From positions 1 through 64,000 of the forward strand of contig NZ_CANLVF010000002.1 of assembly GCF_947494555.1 (NCBI RefSeq): a DNA stretch of 64,000 nucleotides. Direction: 5' to 3'. A model generated the notes under the pieces. It was not told the origin of the DNA. It saw nothing but the letters and a program-made list of their open reading frames with translations, and made no database searches. The DNA is from an uncultured Roseibium sp. (GTDB lineage Bacteria > Pseudomonadota > Alphaproteobacteria > Rhizobiales > Stappiaceae). The translations under genes and the position numbers were made by a program. Shown here piece by piece: positions 1-9,451 of the stretch. Within the stretch, counting starts at the first letter, position 1. Each line of letters starts with the position of its first letter.

Positions 1-323
1 GTCGATCCACTGGCGGTGCCGGATGTGTATTGAGAATTGATCCTGATGCTGTCGGAACCGACCTGGACAATCAGGTCTCGGGCGTCGGAGGGATCGCGAA
101 AGAGCCGGACATCATTGGGACCAATCCCTGCGCCGAAGCGGATGATGCCACCATTTGCACCGGATGACTCGTTTATGGTGTCGTTGCCGAAACCGGGATC
201 GAACATATAAACATCGAGGCCGGATCCGCCGTTGAGCGTATCATCCCCTGCAAGGCCCGTAATCGTTTCGTCGCCGGAAGTGCCGTTGAGTGTTTCGGAT
301 GAATTCGTTCCAATAATATTCAT
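1..323 (-). CDS. RTX (haemolysin-type calcium-binding repeat) protein, N-terminal part
   Basis: The frame reads from an ATG at 321-323 on the minus strand and leaves the window without a stop, so only the first 107 residues or so are visible. They contain an early RTX nonapeptide pattern (GLAGDDTLNGGSGLD, about residues 23-37) followed by a DPGFGNDTI stretch typical of haemolysin-type calcium-binding proteins and a beta-rich region. RTX proteins bind calcium in parallel beta-rolls and are usually exported by type I secretion through a C-terminal signal, which would lie outside the window. There is no N-terminal signal peptide, as expected for that route. It points the same way as the protease cluster upstream but is separated from it by 272 bp. 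Confidence 0.75.
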   Translation of the reverse strand, partial: MNIIGTNSSETLNGTSGDETITGLAGDDTLNGGSGLDVYMFDPGFGNDTINESSGANGGIIRFGAGIGPNDVRLFRDPSDARDLIVQVGSDSIRINSQYTSGTASGS

Positions 324-595
324 TGAAAAACCTGTAATTAATGTCGCAATCAAGAATAATTACTTTGGTTTTTGTATTTTTGAGCAATATTTCAGAACGC
401 GAATTGAACTCTGACTTAGGGCCAGGGATGACCGAAAAGTGCCTCAGAGCTGACGTTAACAAGCTGTTAAGTTTTGGGTAACCTGACAATGTTGAGAGGG
501 TGCAATCGGAACAGAAGATCGAGCCAATCTTTGCCAGAGACGAAGCGCAGATTAAACGGCGGCACCGTTCAATCGACCAAATCGGCGCTTTGTGA

Positions 596-3500
596 CTATG
601 GACAAGTGGGTAAAACCGCGAGGCTCGGACGCGCGAGAAGCAGTGACGCTGCGGCACGAGCCGTTAGCGTGTCGGTATCGTCCAACTGTTCCATGGCAAG
701 CCAGGTGGAAGGCAAGCATTCCAGTGAAACCGACTTGACTGGTCCGGCAGCGAGCCAACTCAGGTAGGCACGCGCTGTTGCCAAAGGTGTCGAAACATTT
801 CCAAGAATTGACAATCCGTCCAGTCGCACTTGCGAAAGCACCTCAACGGCGAACTCAGGATTCTCTGAAACGGCAGACGCGGCAAGAAGATGGCTTACAA
901 CACTTGTGTTGGCATTTATCGCCATCTGACCGATTTGCCTGTCTTCTCCCTGATGGTCCGCATAATCGAAACCCGTTAGCACCGTCCGCGAGACAACAAG
1001 GTCCCTGACCTCATCCACGGACACTTTTGGGTTCAGAGGAGGCAATTCCTGGGCGATACCAACCCATGTGAAGGGGTCGGCACGGCCAAGCCACTCAACA
1101 AATGATTGTTTCGCGACCAACTGCCACGCGCGTTCGGGGGAAACGCCGGCAAAATACCTCAGTCCCTCCGCTGCCCTGCCGCTCGCAGGGTTTTGCATAA
1201 GCGTCTCCGCCGCTTGTTCGAACAGATCGTCCCGGTAGGTTTCTTCAGCTGCCAGATCCAGAAACCGGCCAGCTTCGGCGGGTACTTTTTCAACAACACC
1301 GGCGAGTAGCTTTTGGCGTTCTGTCGCCGGAAGTTCCAAGGCGCTTTCAGAGAGGTAGTCAAGGTTTTCTGCGGTCACCTGTCCTGATGCTACTTCGTCA
1401 AGATATGCGAGCAGCCTGTCGGTATCACGAAGCCGGACGAGCACTTCAATCGCTGAACGATCGCCCTCGTCCAGCTTCCTGCGCGCAAACGATCTCGTAG
1501 TTTCAGGCCCGATATTCGCCGCCCAGTAGATCAGCTGCGCCTTTAAGGCTTCGTTTTCCGGCAGCGATCTCAAGACATTGTTTGATACGACGTCCATTGC
1601 AAGACCAGGCGAAGCAGCGAGTGCGGCGAGGACGATTTGCCTCTTCGCCCACGCCACCTCCCAATTCGGATCAATGAGCGGTGGCGGCGGAAAATCAAGC
1701 GTTGAGACGATCCAGTCTTCCGGCTGACCGCGCAATGCGGCGCCAAGCGGTTGCAAGTCCGGATTTTCTAAGGGTGTCGACATGCCCGCTGAGCCGAGCA
1801 CAGCTGCTAATGGACCCGTTGGTACCTGCAGGGCTTTCCGGTCAACGATCCTTGCAATCGCCGCACGGTCGTCATCGGTCGCAAGTGTTGCATCCAACGC
1901 GAGAATTTCGAGATAAGCACTTTCCACCCCATCGGCTAGCGAGAAGCCTATGCTTTGCGACTGTGGCATATCGATCAGATTTCTGTCCGCTTCGGTCTGC
2001 TCGAACAATCGACGCGCCATCGCCAACCGCTGATCTTTGGGAGCGTAGCGCCGGATGTGCTCCATCAAAGCCTTTCGATGTGCAAAGCCGAAAGTTGTGC
2101 GTCCGGAAAGATGCTCTTCCAATTCCGCATTGACCGCATCGTATCCACCCCTTGTGTCCAAACGCGATAATGCATCAATCACCACGGGTGGCAGGTCTTG
2201 GCCGGAATGTCGGAGCAGCAGATCCGTCAATCCTTCTCGTTCGGATCCAGAAAGACGCGCAACTTCCAGATTGGGCAACAGTAACTCCAAGGATGCCAGA
2301 TGAATTTGCGGATCGTTGATGCGCTCGACCAAAAAAGCCGTCACATCTCTCTCAAGGTTGTCCCCGACCAGGGATACATCGGACAACAATGCTGCGCCTG
2401 GATCTGGAAACCTGCCGCGCGAAGCCAAGTCGTGCATCAACAGCAAAGCACTCGGCTGCTCGCGTGCCTGCACGGCTTCAATGATCTTGTAAACGATGTG
2501 TGATTGTATTTCAGGCGTTATGGTACTTTCGAGCCACGCCCTCAGGTCATCCAGACCGGCAAGAGAGACAAATGCGCTAATTTCGGGTTGATCAGACGTA
2601 TCCAGATTTTGTGCTGCAAATTCCGACATAGTGCCTAGGACGTCCATTCGGTCCGCCATCACAGCCAAGGCTGTGCGTATCGCCCGGTTTGGCCAATCGG
2701 CGAGCGAGGGGTCATTTGACACGATCTTCTTTGCGATCTGGTGAACGCGTTCGAGTTGAAAGGGGGACATCAGTTTGTCTTGCCATGTTTCCGGTGCCGT
2801 ACCCGTTCCGGACAAGGCTTCGATCATCCGAAGCGCGGCTATGTCTGACACAAGATTTTCCGCGCGGTCCGGATAATGCTCCCAAATCTTGAGCCTTTGC
2901 GCTTCGCGCCACAAAACTATTGCGTGCGTGGATTTGTTTTCGAGCAGGCTTTGATCAATTTCCTCGTTAATCAGTTTGGCGATATGGGCGCGCATCGTTG
3001 TAAGAGAATGCGGAAGCAACACGGCTTCCGTTTGCCAGCGCTCCAAAATCGAAAGGGCCTCGAGAGAGTTGGGGGATCTTTCAATCGCGCCTTCAATTTC
3101 CTTGCTGATCTTGTGTTGAACGGACGTGCCGCTGAACACCATCAGCGGTTGGCGTTGATTCCAAATCGAGTTTGCACGTTCCAGGTTATCTGCAGTGAGT
3201 GCTGCATTTACATTATGCCGTGCAACGAGATCGAACGCGCCGATTGATAGTAACGCGAACAGGAAAACAGCGGCCGCAGTGTTCCTGACCGGGCGCCAGA
3301 TCCTTCGAAATACCGCGCGCCATTTGTACCATGATACGGCGAGGTCTAGCAGGTTCTGTTCCAGCCGCTCGGCAAACTCATCGGTTGCCAGTGTTGCATG
3401 CAAAAGACCGCGTTTTCCGGTCTCGTCTTTGAATTTCAGAACTTGCGGATCTGGCTCAGACCCATCAGTGATGAAATAAAACAGGATTTCGGCCGGCATT

Positions 3501-3847
3501 CCGAGCCTGTTGCGTCGCTTGAGGCTTTCTTCGAATTCCTCAACAGTACCGCTGCCATAACGCGGCGTCGGTGTGCCAAGCCGGTTTTTCATCATGCCGA
3601 CATAGACGCCGTAGCCTCCATAGCCGCCTGTTTTGATGAGCGTGTTAATGCGTTTTTGAAAGTCTCCCTCTTCAGCCATGCCCGGCGGAAGATCTTCCCA
3701 AAGCAATGGCTTGAAGCGCAGTCGTTGCGAAACGAGTTCGGGCCGCGCGTTCAGGCTCTCGATCACGCGACGAGCAGTATCGCGTTCAACCAAGCAATCG
3801 CCCGGCGAAGAGATGAACACGGCTATTTCGCGGAATTTCAGAACCAT
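596..3847 (-). CDS. DUF4062-domain protein with transmembrane segment and long helical-repeat region
   Basis: This 1083-residue protein begins with a DUF4062-like domain (about residues 5-125). The markers are FISSPGDC with ERD just after it, a VGMMKNRLGTPT stretch and an EEFEESL helix. DUF4062 is a TIR/Rossmann-related domain often found in bacterial conflict and signalling proteins. One clear transmembrane helix follows (about residues 190-208). The remaining 870 or so residues are rich in Leu, Ala and Glu and look like stacked alpha-helical (HEAT/TPR-like) repeats, possibly a sensor or scaffold on the other side of the membrane. It is the last gene of a same-strand group with two proteases, 204 bp after the middle gene. 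No NTPase motifs were seen. The individual function is unknown; a role with the proteases is inferred from position. Confidence 0.75.
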   Translation of the reverse strand: MVLKFREIAVFISSPGDCLVERDTARRVIESLNARPELVSQRLRFKPLLWEDLPPGMAEEGDFQKRINTLIKTGGYGGYGVYVGMMKNRLGTPTPRYGSGTVEEFEESLKRRNRLGMPAEILFYFITDGSEPDPQVLKFKDETGKRGLLHATLATDEFAERLEQNLLDLAVSWYKWRAVFRRIWRPVRNTAAAVFLFALLSIGAFDLVARHNVNAALTADNLERANSIWNQRQPLMVFSGTSVQHKISKEIEGAIERSPNSLEALSILERWQTEAVLLPHSLTTMRAHIAKLINEEIDQSLLENKSTHAIVLWREAQRLKIWEHYPDRAENLVSDIAALRMIEALSGTGTAPETWQDKLMSPFQLERVHQIAKKIVSNDPSLADWPNRAIRTALAVMADRMDVLGTMSEFAAQNLDTSDQPEISAFVSLAGLDDLRAWLESTITPEIQSHIVYKIIEAVQAREQPSALLLMHDLASRGRFPDPGAALLSDVSLVGDNLERDVTAFLVERINDPQIHLASLELLLPNLEVARLSGSEREGLTDLLLRHSGQDLPPVVIDALSRLDTRGGYDAVNAELEEHLSGRTTFGFAHRKALMEHIRRYAPKDQRLAMARRLFEQTEADRNLIDMPQSQSIGFSLADGVESAYLEILALDATLATDDDRAAIARIVDRKALQVPTGPLAAVLGSAGMSTPLENPDLQPLGAALRGQPEDWIVSTLDFPPPPLIDPNWEVAWAKRQIVLAALAASPGLAMDVVSNNVLRSLPENEALKAQLIYWAANIGPETTRSFARRKLDEGDRSAIEVLVRLRDTDRLLAYLDEVASGQVTAENLDYLSESALELPATERQKLLAGVVEKVPAEAGRFLDLAAEETYRDDLFEQAAETLMQNPASGRAAEGLRYFAGVSPERAWQLVAKQSFVEWLGRADPFTWVGIAQELPPLNPKVSVDEVRDLVVSRTVLTGFDYADHQGEDRQIGQMAINANTSVVSHLLAASAVSENPEFAVEVLSQVRLDGLSILGNVSTPLATARAYLSWLAAGPVKSVSLECLPSTWLAMEQLDDTDTLTARAAASLLLARPSLAVLPTCP

Positions 3848-4051
3848 GCCTGCGGGTCAAGCTCTTAGAATACTGAGTCTTGTTCAAATTTCATGTCGAT
3901 TTCCAATAAACGTGCTTCACCATTAGCCAGGCCCCGATCTTATTTGTCTGCAAATTGGCGTGCGCGCAGTATAAGTACGTGATGAATTGACCTTCTGACA
4001 CGCATTCAGGAATACATCGCGAGCAAAGGTCACTGTTTCCGATTTAGCGAA

Positions 4052-5707
4052 CTATTTTTGCTCTCGTTCCCTTAATGCCCGGCGCATGGTTTCAATCCAC
4101 AGTCCTTCGTTTGCCGCGTAGACGCCGTCCTTGCCATTCAGTTTTTGAATTATCCGTCCGCCGGCATGATGAATGCCGATGATGCGCCAATTCTGGTCGA
4201 AGATCGGGCTGCCCGAACTCCCCGGCTCCGTAGGCGTACGGTAGTGGATACGACAGGGCGCTATGCTGTTTTCAGCGCTGGCCGCTTCGAGTTCATAATC
4301 GAGCAGTTCATTGTCCTGGAACGAGAAGCTGATTTCACGGCCGCTCGGGTGTCCGATAATGTAGACTCGTTTCTTTTTTTCGTCCGTTAAGGCCGGCAAC
4401 TCTTCATAGAGGCTTCGCGGCTCTAAGTCGTCAGGTATGGAGGGCGACAGGCGAAGTACGGCGACATCATGTTCCTTGGGCGAGGATTGCCAAACGATCT
4501 CCTTGACGCTGAAATCGATGTCGTCGTCTGCCCCTTTTGAATACAGTTCGAACTCTACCGTCGCTTCAGCCTTTGTGGCTGCGTTGTGATAAACCGGTTC
4601 GCTCACAACATGTGAATTGGTAACCAGAAGGATTTCGTCACCGAAAGCTTCGTCCAGGTCACGACCTCTGACGGCAAATCCTGTCCCATGCGGTTGGCCG
4701 TCTTTGAAAATGATTGCAACGGATTTTGCGGCGGTCAGACCTTTCTGCAGCCAGCGGTGGGTCATCGCGCCAATGTCACCCAGGATGGCCTCGTGTCGCG
4801 CCTTGGGAATGTCTGCCAAACTCTGCAGTGTGCCCGGAGACACCGAAAAACCAGCTCCCGGTTCCAACCCGAGTTTTCCGATTATGAGCGCAAGGATGTT
4901 CTTGCCCCAATCCTCTTTGTCGGCACGCCAAAGCTGCTGCAATTGTCTTGCTGAGCCGGCAAGTGCAAATGCAGACTCTTCACGCTTCGCATAAGCCCCA
5001 TACCAATTGAGCGCCTCGTCTTGATCCCCGACACCGAGCAAAGCCTCGCCAATGGTTGCATAGTCCCAATTCTCCTGTGCATAGCAGGGTCGGCTGGTAA
5101 GAATTTCGACGATATCTTTGGCGGCGGTATCAGCTTCATCGTGCTGTTGATCCGATAAAGCCTGGAACGCTCTCCCATCACACCTGTCCCAGTTGGCAAC
5201 GGCAACCATGTTGATGCCCTGGTAGGTGAACGTTTCGTTGTCTGCAATCCACGCTTCGCGATAGTGCCGAAAGGCCTCCTGCACGGCGTTTTTTGCAAGA
5301 TCGGGGCGCGTTCCACGCGATTGTATGGCAAGGTCCTTCCATGCGCGGCCCAATGCTCCTCTCAACTCGCCTCGATCTCCTTCGTCGAGATTTGGTTCCA
5401 GCACAGCCTTCTCAAGCAAATGTATGGCCGGAAAGACTTCACCCAGTTCGATCATTCCCTGGGCAAGGAAATGAAGAACGCCAACGTCAACACATCCATC
5501 AACGAGACACGCGTTCGCGACACGCCGCATCTGATCGAAGCGCCTGTGTGATCTGAGCGATTTCAGCACTTTACGAGCCTGTTCGGGTTCGATGGCTCCC
5601 GCTTCACTCGGAAGGTGCGCGATCAAGTTGGCACAGGCTTCATTCAACTCGTTCAGATCGTCTGCTTCCGCAGCCTCGGTGACTTTGGTAATCAACTCGT
5701 CCAGCAT
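4052..5707 (-). CDS. helical-repeat protein with C-terminal trypsin-like serine protease domain
   Basis: Of 551 residues, the first 320 or so are alpha-helical with TPR-like periodicity (for example residues 75-105, 140-160 and 215-240). The C-terminal part is a trypsin-fold protease. The likely triad is His366 in TNSHVV, Asp414 in HDVAVLRL and Ser498 in GSSGSPIF, with the GIHHAGG strand after it, so the enzyme looks intact. There is no signal peptide, which points to a cytoplasmic protease whose helical part senses or recruits. It lies 28 bp downstream of the subtilisin-trypsin gene and is probably co-transcribed with it. Trypsin-like domains joined to TPR or effector-associated domains are known from bacterial conflict systems. 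The substrate cannot be told from sequence. Confidence 0.8.
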   Translation of the reverse strand: MLDELITKVTEAAEADDLNELNEACANLIAHLPSEAGAIEPEQARKVLKSLRSHRRFDQMRRVANACLVDGCVDVGVLHFLAQGMIELGEVFPAIHLLEKAVLEPNLDEGDRGELRGALGRAWKDLAIQSRGTRPDLAKNAVQEAFRHYREAWIADNETFTYQGINMVAVANWDRCDGRAFQALSDQQHDEADTAAKDIVEILTSRPCYAQENWDYATIGEALLGVGDQDEALNWYGAYAKREESAFALAGSARQLQQLWRADKEDWGKNILALIIGKLGLEPGAGFSVSPGTLQSLADIPKARHEAILGDIGAMTHRWLQKGLTAAKSVAIIFKDGQPHGTGFAVRGRDLDEAFGDEILLVTNSHVVSEPVYHNAATKAEATVEFELYSKGADDDIDFSVKEIVWQSSPKEHDVAVLRLSPSIPDDLEPRSLYEELPALTDEKKKRVYIIGHPSGREISFSFQDNELLDYELEAASAENSIAPCRIHYRTPTEPGSSGSPIFDQNWRIIGIHHAGGRIIQKLNGKDGVYAANEGLWIETMRRALREREQK

Positions 5708-5735
5708 GGATTTTGCGTCCCGTGCGCAGCCTTTT

Positions 5736-8435
5736 TCAGAACAGCGAAATCAGATCGCTCTGCAAGTCGATGGCTAGGAGGTCATGAGCCATGTTGCGCG
5801 CAAACGTCTTGCCGCCGAAATGCAGTCCACACGGTACGATCTCTGCACCAAGAGTACAAACGACTGAACCCGAGCTTCCGCCCATGGACGTTGCATCATG
5901 ACTGAAGGCCCAGTTCCGGATGTCTCCGTCAAGATTGCCTGGGCGCCTAAGGATCTCACCCGGGCTAAGATATTTCGTGCTGAAATCCTGCTGGTAGAGT
6001 TCTCTGATCCGCCGCCAGTAATTAATGGCCGCATTTTGCTGCTGCGGCGCGGCGGAGTGGCCTGGTTTTGCCGGATATCCGACGATGATGATGTTTTCGA
6101 GCGACGGATCTGAAGTTGATCTCCTCTCTTGGTGATAGGAGGCAGGATGCGAGCCTTGGCCGTTGTCTGTCTCGATTTCCAGAATCGCCATGTCAAGTTT
6201 CGAAAGGTCAACAAACCTGCCGATGCGCTCGCTACCGGCCGAAATCACGCTTTTGATCTTGTATCTCGTATTTTCGCTCGAGGCATCCGGATCAAAGTTA
6301 ATCGAGGCATCGCCGACAAGCCGCATCTCGTATTTTCCCGGCCCAACCGGATATTGTTCTGCCAGCGCATCCAGAACATGCCGGTTCGTCATTACCTGTC
6401 CTTTGCCGATTACAAAGCCGGTGCCAATGTGCTGCCAGCCATTTGACATCAGGATATCAATCCGGCCGACCGAGTCCGACAACCGGCGAATGTCATCGAT
6501 TGATGGGATCAGATCTTCTGCCCATTGACCTATTGCAGGGTTATCAATGTCAAACGGGACGTCGCCGTTTCTAATTCGCAATGCCGGCCGGCCAACCATT
6601 TCAACAAGGGCTTCGTAATAGACCTCGTGTTGAGGGTCGGATGCTGACTCCAATCCTCCACCGGTTCTCATCGCCTCATTCACCGAGCGATCGATGCCCA
6701 CAAGAAACTCGTTCCTCAAAGAGGTGTCGACGGCGTGTGAAGCCGCATTCTCGTTGTAGCTGAGGACAGCTTCCACCTTATCCAGGATCGTGTTCGAGTT
6801 TCCAACTGACTCCAATACCGCCCCGCTGCGCAGCACGCGTTGTCCCATGCGATCCGAAGCTTCGCTTGGCGGTGTGGCTGGGCCGGTAACGGTGGGTGTT
6901 TGCAAGGACGCATGTTTTGAAGTTTGGTCAAGCAATTTCGCCAGGCCAGTTGACGGTCTTGGCTCGTCCAAATTTTCAAGCAGAGCCGTTGATGCGTTTT
7001 GACGAATCAGATGATCGCTAGCAAGATATGTTGCTTCCGCTTCGAACCGACCTAAGGCAAGGCCGCTAAAGACACGGTTGCTTGGGGGGCTTGAACGAAC
7101 GGGCTTAACGGCCGGGATCTCATTGAGCGGAGTGGATAGCAACTTCAGAGCATCAACAAGACCTTCACCCATTTCCGCCTTGTTCCAATTGCCGTCGGAC
7201 CAGGCGGTGGCTTTTAGCGCGGATCGAAACAATTCCTGAACATTCGTGCTCCGTTTTCGTGCCTCCGCTATCACTTCCGATGCACCGAACCTTTCGATCC
7301 ACAATGCAGCGCATCCGGCCGTCAGGGCCACTGCAAATGAAGTGCCCTGTCCTTCGCGATTGATATCATTTGTGTCGTTTAAGTCTGGTTTTCGCCTTGC
7401 GACCGTTACATTTTCACCCGGCGCAGCAACATCCACCTTTTCGCCGTGGCACGACCCCCTCCACCGCTTCTTGTGCTCATCGACTGCTGCAATCGCGATC
7501 ACGTTTTCGTCCCAAGCCGGATAAACGACGAAACCGACGCAGTTGCCAGCCGCCGCGAGGACAATCATGTCCGCTTTCACAGCGCGCCTTATCGCACGTC
7601 TGAGCGCGATACCCTGGTATGGCCCGCCAAGACTCATCGTGACGATCTGGCAACCTTTCTTGCGCGCATGGTCAATGGCCTTGGCGACATTCCCGCCGGA
7701 CCCGATGACAACGCCGTTGATGCAACGTATCGGAACGAGTGTCGCTCCGGTTGCGGTGCCCGTTACCTGGCCGCTTTTGCGACTTATGACGAGGCTTGAA
7801 GTGCTGGTGCCATGACCTGGTGACGACATGCTGGGGAGAAGCGGATCTGTCGGGTCTTCATTCCCGTCGACAAAGTTGTAACCAAGCGATTTGTCGATAC
7901 CAGTTTCCAACTCGAAGTGCTTTGCAACACCGGTATCGGGCTGAGCGACAAGGACACCTTCACCAGTTACTGAAAACGTCTCGCTTGCCTTGTCAGCATT
8001 GATAAGTTTACGCGCCCAATCGTGGTCGCTCGGAGCCTTTGCCTTTGACCTGCATGCGGCAGAAACGATATCTCCGACCGCCTCAGGCTGATCCGACACG
8101 GTTTCAATCTCAACCCATGCCGGACCTACTTCAGGAGCAGCGGAATTCAAGTCGAGCGCAGAAACCAGTTCGTCAGCAACTTTAAACAGGAAGCTAGGCG
8201 ACTGCCTCCTTTCGACACCAGAAAATTGCAGAATGAGCAAATCGGGGTCGGTTTCGGCAGAGAATGCAAAAAGATCGAAGCCATCACCACCAAGAAGTTG
8301 TTCGAGGCGCTGGCGTTCTGCCTCGACATCCACCGGACTATCGTATTCGAGCGTAAAGCGCAGAAACTCCTCTGGGAGTGTTTCGCTATTGGTGCGGGTG
8401 CCGGCACGTGCTGCGGCCTTGAGAAAATCCATCAT
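5736..8435 (-). CDS. dual protease: subtilisin (S8) fused to trypsin-like domain
   Basis: This 899-residue protein carries two protease domains. The S8 domain (about 155-430) has Asp167 in QPDTGV, His208 in GHGTS, Asn298 in AAAGN and Ser366 in GTSFA, the complete subtilisin set. A linker of about 220 residues leads to a trypsin-like domain with His686 in TNRHV, Asp748 in KLDMAIL and Ser855 in GGSSGS. Residues 1-150 are of unknown fold and may be a pro- or adaptor region. No signal peptide is visible. It is the first gene of the three-gene unit. The start has two adjacent ATGs (8435 and 8432); the upstream one is used here. A protease cascade is an attractive inference, but no substrate is known. 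Confidence 0.85.
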   Translation of the reverse strand: MMDFLKAAARAGTRTNSETLPEEFLRFTLEYDSPVDVEAERQRLEQLLGGDGFDLFAFSAETDPDLLILQFSGVERRQSPSFLFKVADELVSALDLNSAAPEVGPAWVEIETVSDQPEAVGDIVSAACRSKAKAPSDHDWARKLINADKASETFSVTGEGVLVAQPDTGVAKHFELETGIDKSLGYNFVDGNEDPTDPLLPSMSSPGHGTSTSSLVISRKSGQVTGTATGATLVPIRCINGVVIGSGGNVAKAIDHARKKGCQIVTMSLGGPYQGIALRRAIRRAVKADMIVLAAAGNCVGFVVYPAWDENVIAIAAVDEHKKRWRGSCHGEKVDVAAPGENVTVARRKPDLNDTNDINREGQGTSFAVALTAGCAALWIERFGASEVIAEARKRSTNVQELFRSALKATAWSDGNWNKAEMGEGLVDALKLLSTPLNEIPAVKPVRSSPPSNRVFSGLALGRFEAEATYLASDHLIRQNASTALLENLDEPRPSTGLAKLLDQTSKHASLQTPTVTGPATPPSEASDRMGQRVLRSGAVLESVGNSNTILDKVEAVLSYNENAASHAVDTSLRNEFLVGIDRSVNEAMRTGGGLESASDPQHEVYYEALVEMVGRPALRIRNGDVPFDIDNPAIGQWAEDLIPSIDDIRRLSDSVGRIDILMSNGWQHIGTGFVIGKGQVMTNRHVLDALAEQYPVGPGKYEMRLVGDASINFDPDASSENTRYKIKSVISAGSERIGRFVDLSKLDMAILEIETDNGQGSHPASYHQERRSTSDPSLENIIIVGYPAKPGHSAAPQQQNAAINYWRRIRELYQQDFSTKYLSPGEILRRPGNLDGDIRNWAFSHDATSMGGSSGSVVCTLGAEIVPCGLHFGGKTFARNMAHDLLAIDLQSDLISLF

Positions 8436-8777
8436 GACAACACTCTTTGAAATTAAATAGCAATAAGTGAAGAGTACAACCTATACGGAACAATTGCTAC
8501 GAGTATTTGAAGATCGTGGTTTTGCACTACTTCGAAATGCCAATATGGTGATCGACAGCAAAATCATCTTCGCCCGGGTTCAAAGTCTCTAACGACACTC
8601 ACGCCAGTGGTCCCTTGCGAAGAAAAGTTTAATGGCTCCTGCCTAGCAGCAACGGCCGTGTAAGCGCTTGCCTGTTGGTAGTTCTTGATGCGGTAAAATA
8701 CAGCCTTGACGTTTTGCCCGATTCTTCCGCTACGTAATTGAATCAAGGTTCAATTGCAGTTGGATGAGACGACCGAC
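8436..8777. other. intergenic region with probable promoter of the protease cluster
   Basis: About 340 bp separate the divergent protease unit and the DUF6165 gene. The stretch near 8440-8500 is AT-rich and presumably holds the minus-strand promoter. A 60-codon minus-strand frame at 8564-8746 has no recognisable features and was not accepted as a gene. No strong hairpin, repeat or RNA was seen. Confidence 0.4.
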
Positions 8778-9164
8778 ATGACCATCAGCATCCCGGTGTC
8801 TTACGGTGATTTTTTCGATCGGCTGACGATCCTGGAGATCAAGGGAGAGCGGATCACGGATCCGGACAAACTCGAGATCGTGAACGAAGCACTGGCCGAG
8901 TTCCGGGCGATCGCCTTCGTATCCGTTCCAAGGCTTGCGGAAATTTCAGATCAAATTGCCGAACTCAAGGGCATCAACAACACACTTTGGGACCATGAAA
9001 ATCGCATCCGGGAGCTTGAACAAAACGGCAACCTTGGTGCCGAGTTTGTCGAGACAGCACGTTCGATCTGCAAACAGAAAGACCGCCGGGCCGAGATCAA
9101 GTGCGAAATAGACAAGGTCCTCGGATCAGATGTTACCGAGGTCAAGGACTACCAGGCTTCTTGA
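8778..9164 (+). CDS. DUF6165 family protein
   Basis: This small protein of 128 residues resembles the DUF6165 family, with an N-terminal IPVSYGDFFDRLTILEIK-type motif and a mostly helical body (heptad-like Leu/Ile/Glu pattern between about residues 30 and 115). The function is unknown. The open frame extends 8 codons upstream to a TTG at 8754, but ATG 8778, after a weak GGATGAG, matches the conserved start of the family better. It has no signal peptide or membrane segment. It stands alone, about 290 bp before the guanidine riboswitch, so it is probably not part of the guanidine operon. Confidence 0.65.
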   Translation: MTISIPVSYGDFFDRLTILEIKGERITDPDKLEIVNEALAEFRAIAFVSVPRLAEISDQIAELKGINNTLWDHENRIRELEQNGNLGAEFVETARSICKQKDRRAEIKCEIDKVLGSDVTEVKDYQAS

Positions 9165-9451
9165 CAGACCTTTGGCGTTCAGGTTCGGAAAGGCGAGCAT
9201 AGTCCCTTCGCCTCATCCGAACCCTGGTGGAGCCTTCACTTGCGAATTCGTTTTTGAGCAATTGCTGCCGAACGCGCCGCGTGAAGTGATCGATTTTTCC
9301 TCAGCGCTGCCTCTTTTTTGATCAAGCAACTTTGTCGCCAGCAAGTTGCGCTGCAGCTCTGGTGGCTTCCGCAAAATTATCAAGGCCATGTTTTCATTAA
9401 CTTTTTATGCGAGATTTGCCACTTGGCATTCGACTTGCTTAATACTTTTCT
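9165..9451. other. intergenic region upstream of the riboswitch
   Basis: About 290 bp with no convincing reading frame. The AT-rich part at about 9370-9450 immediately precedes the riboswitch aptamer and is the probable site of the operon promoter, but I could not fix -35 and -10 boxes with confidence. Confidence 0.35.

Noticed and set aside
8564..8746. 60-codon minus-strand frame in the intergenic region
   Set aside because: No ribosome binding site, no conserved features and poor codon pattern; treated as non-coding.
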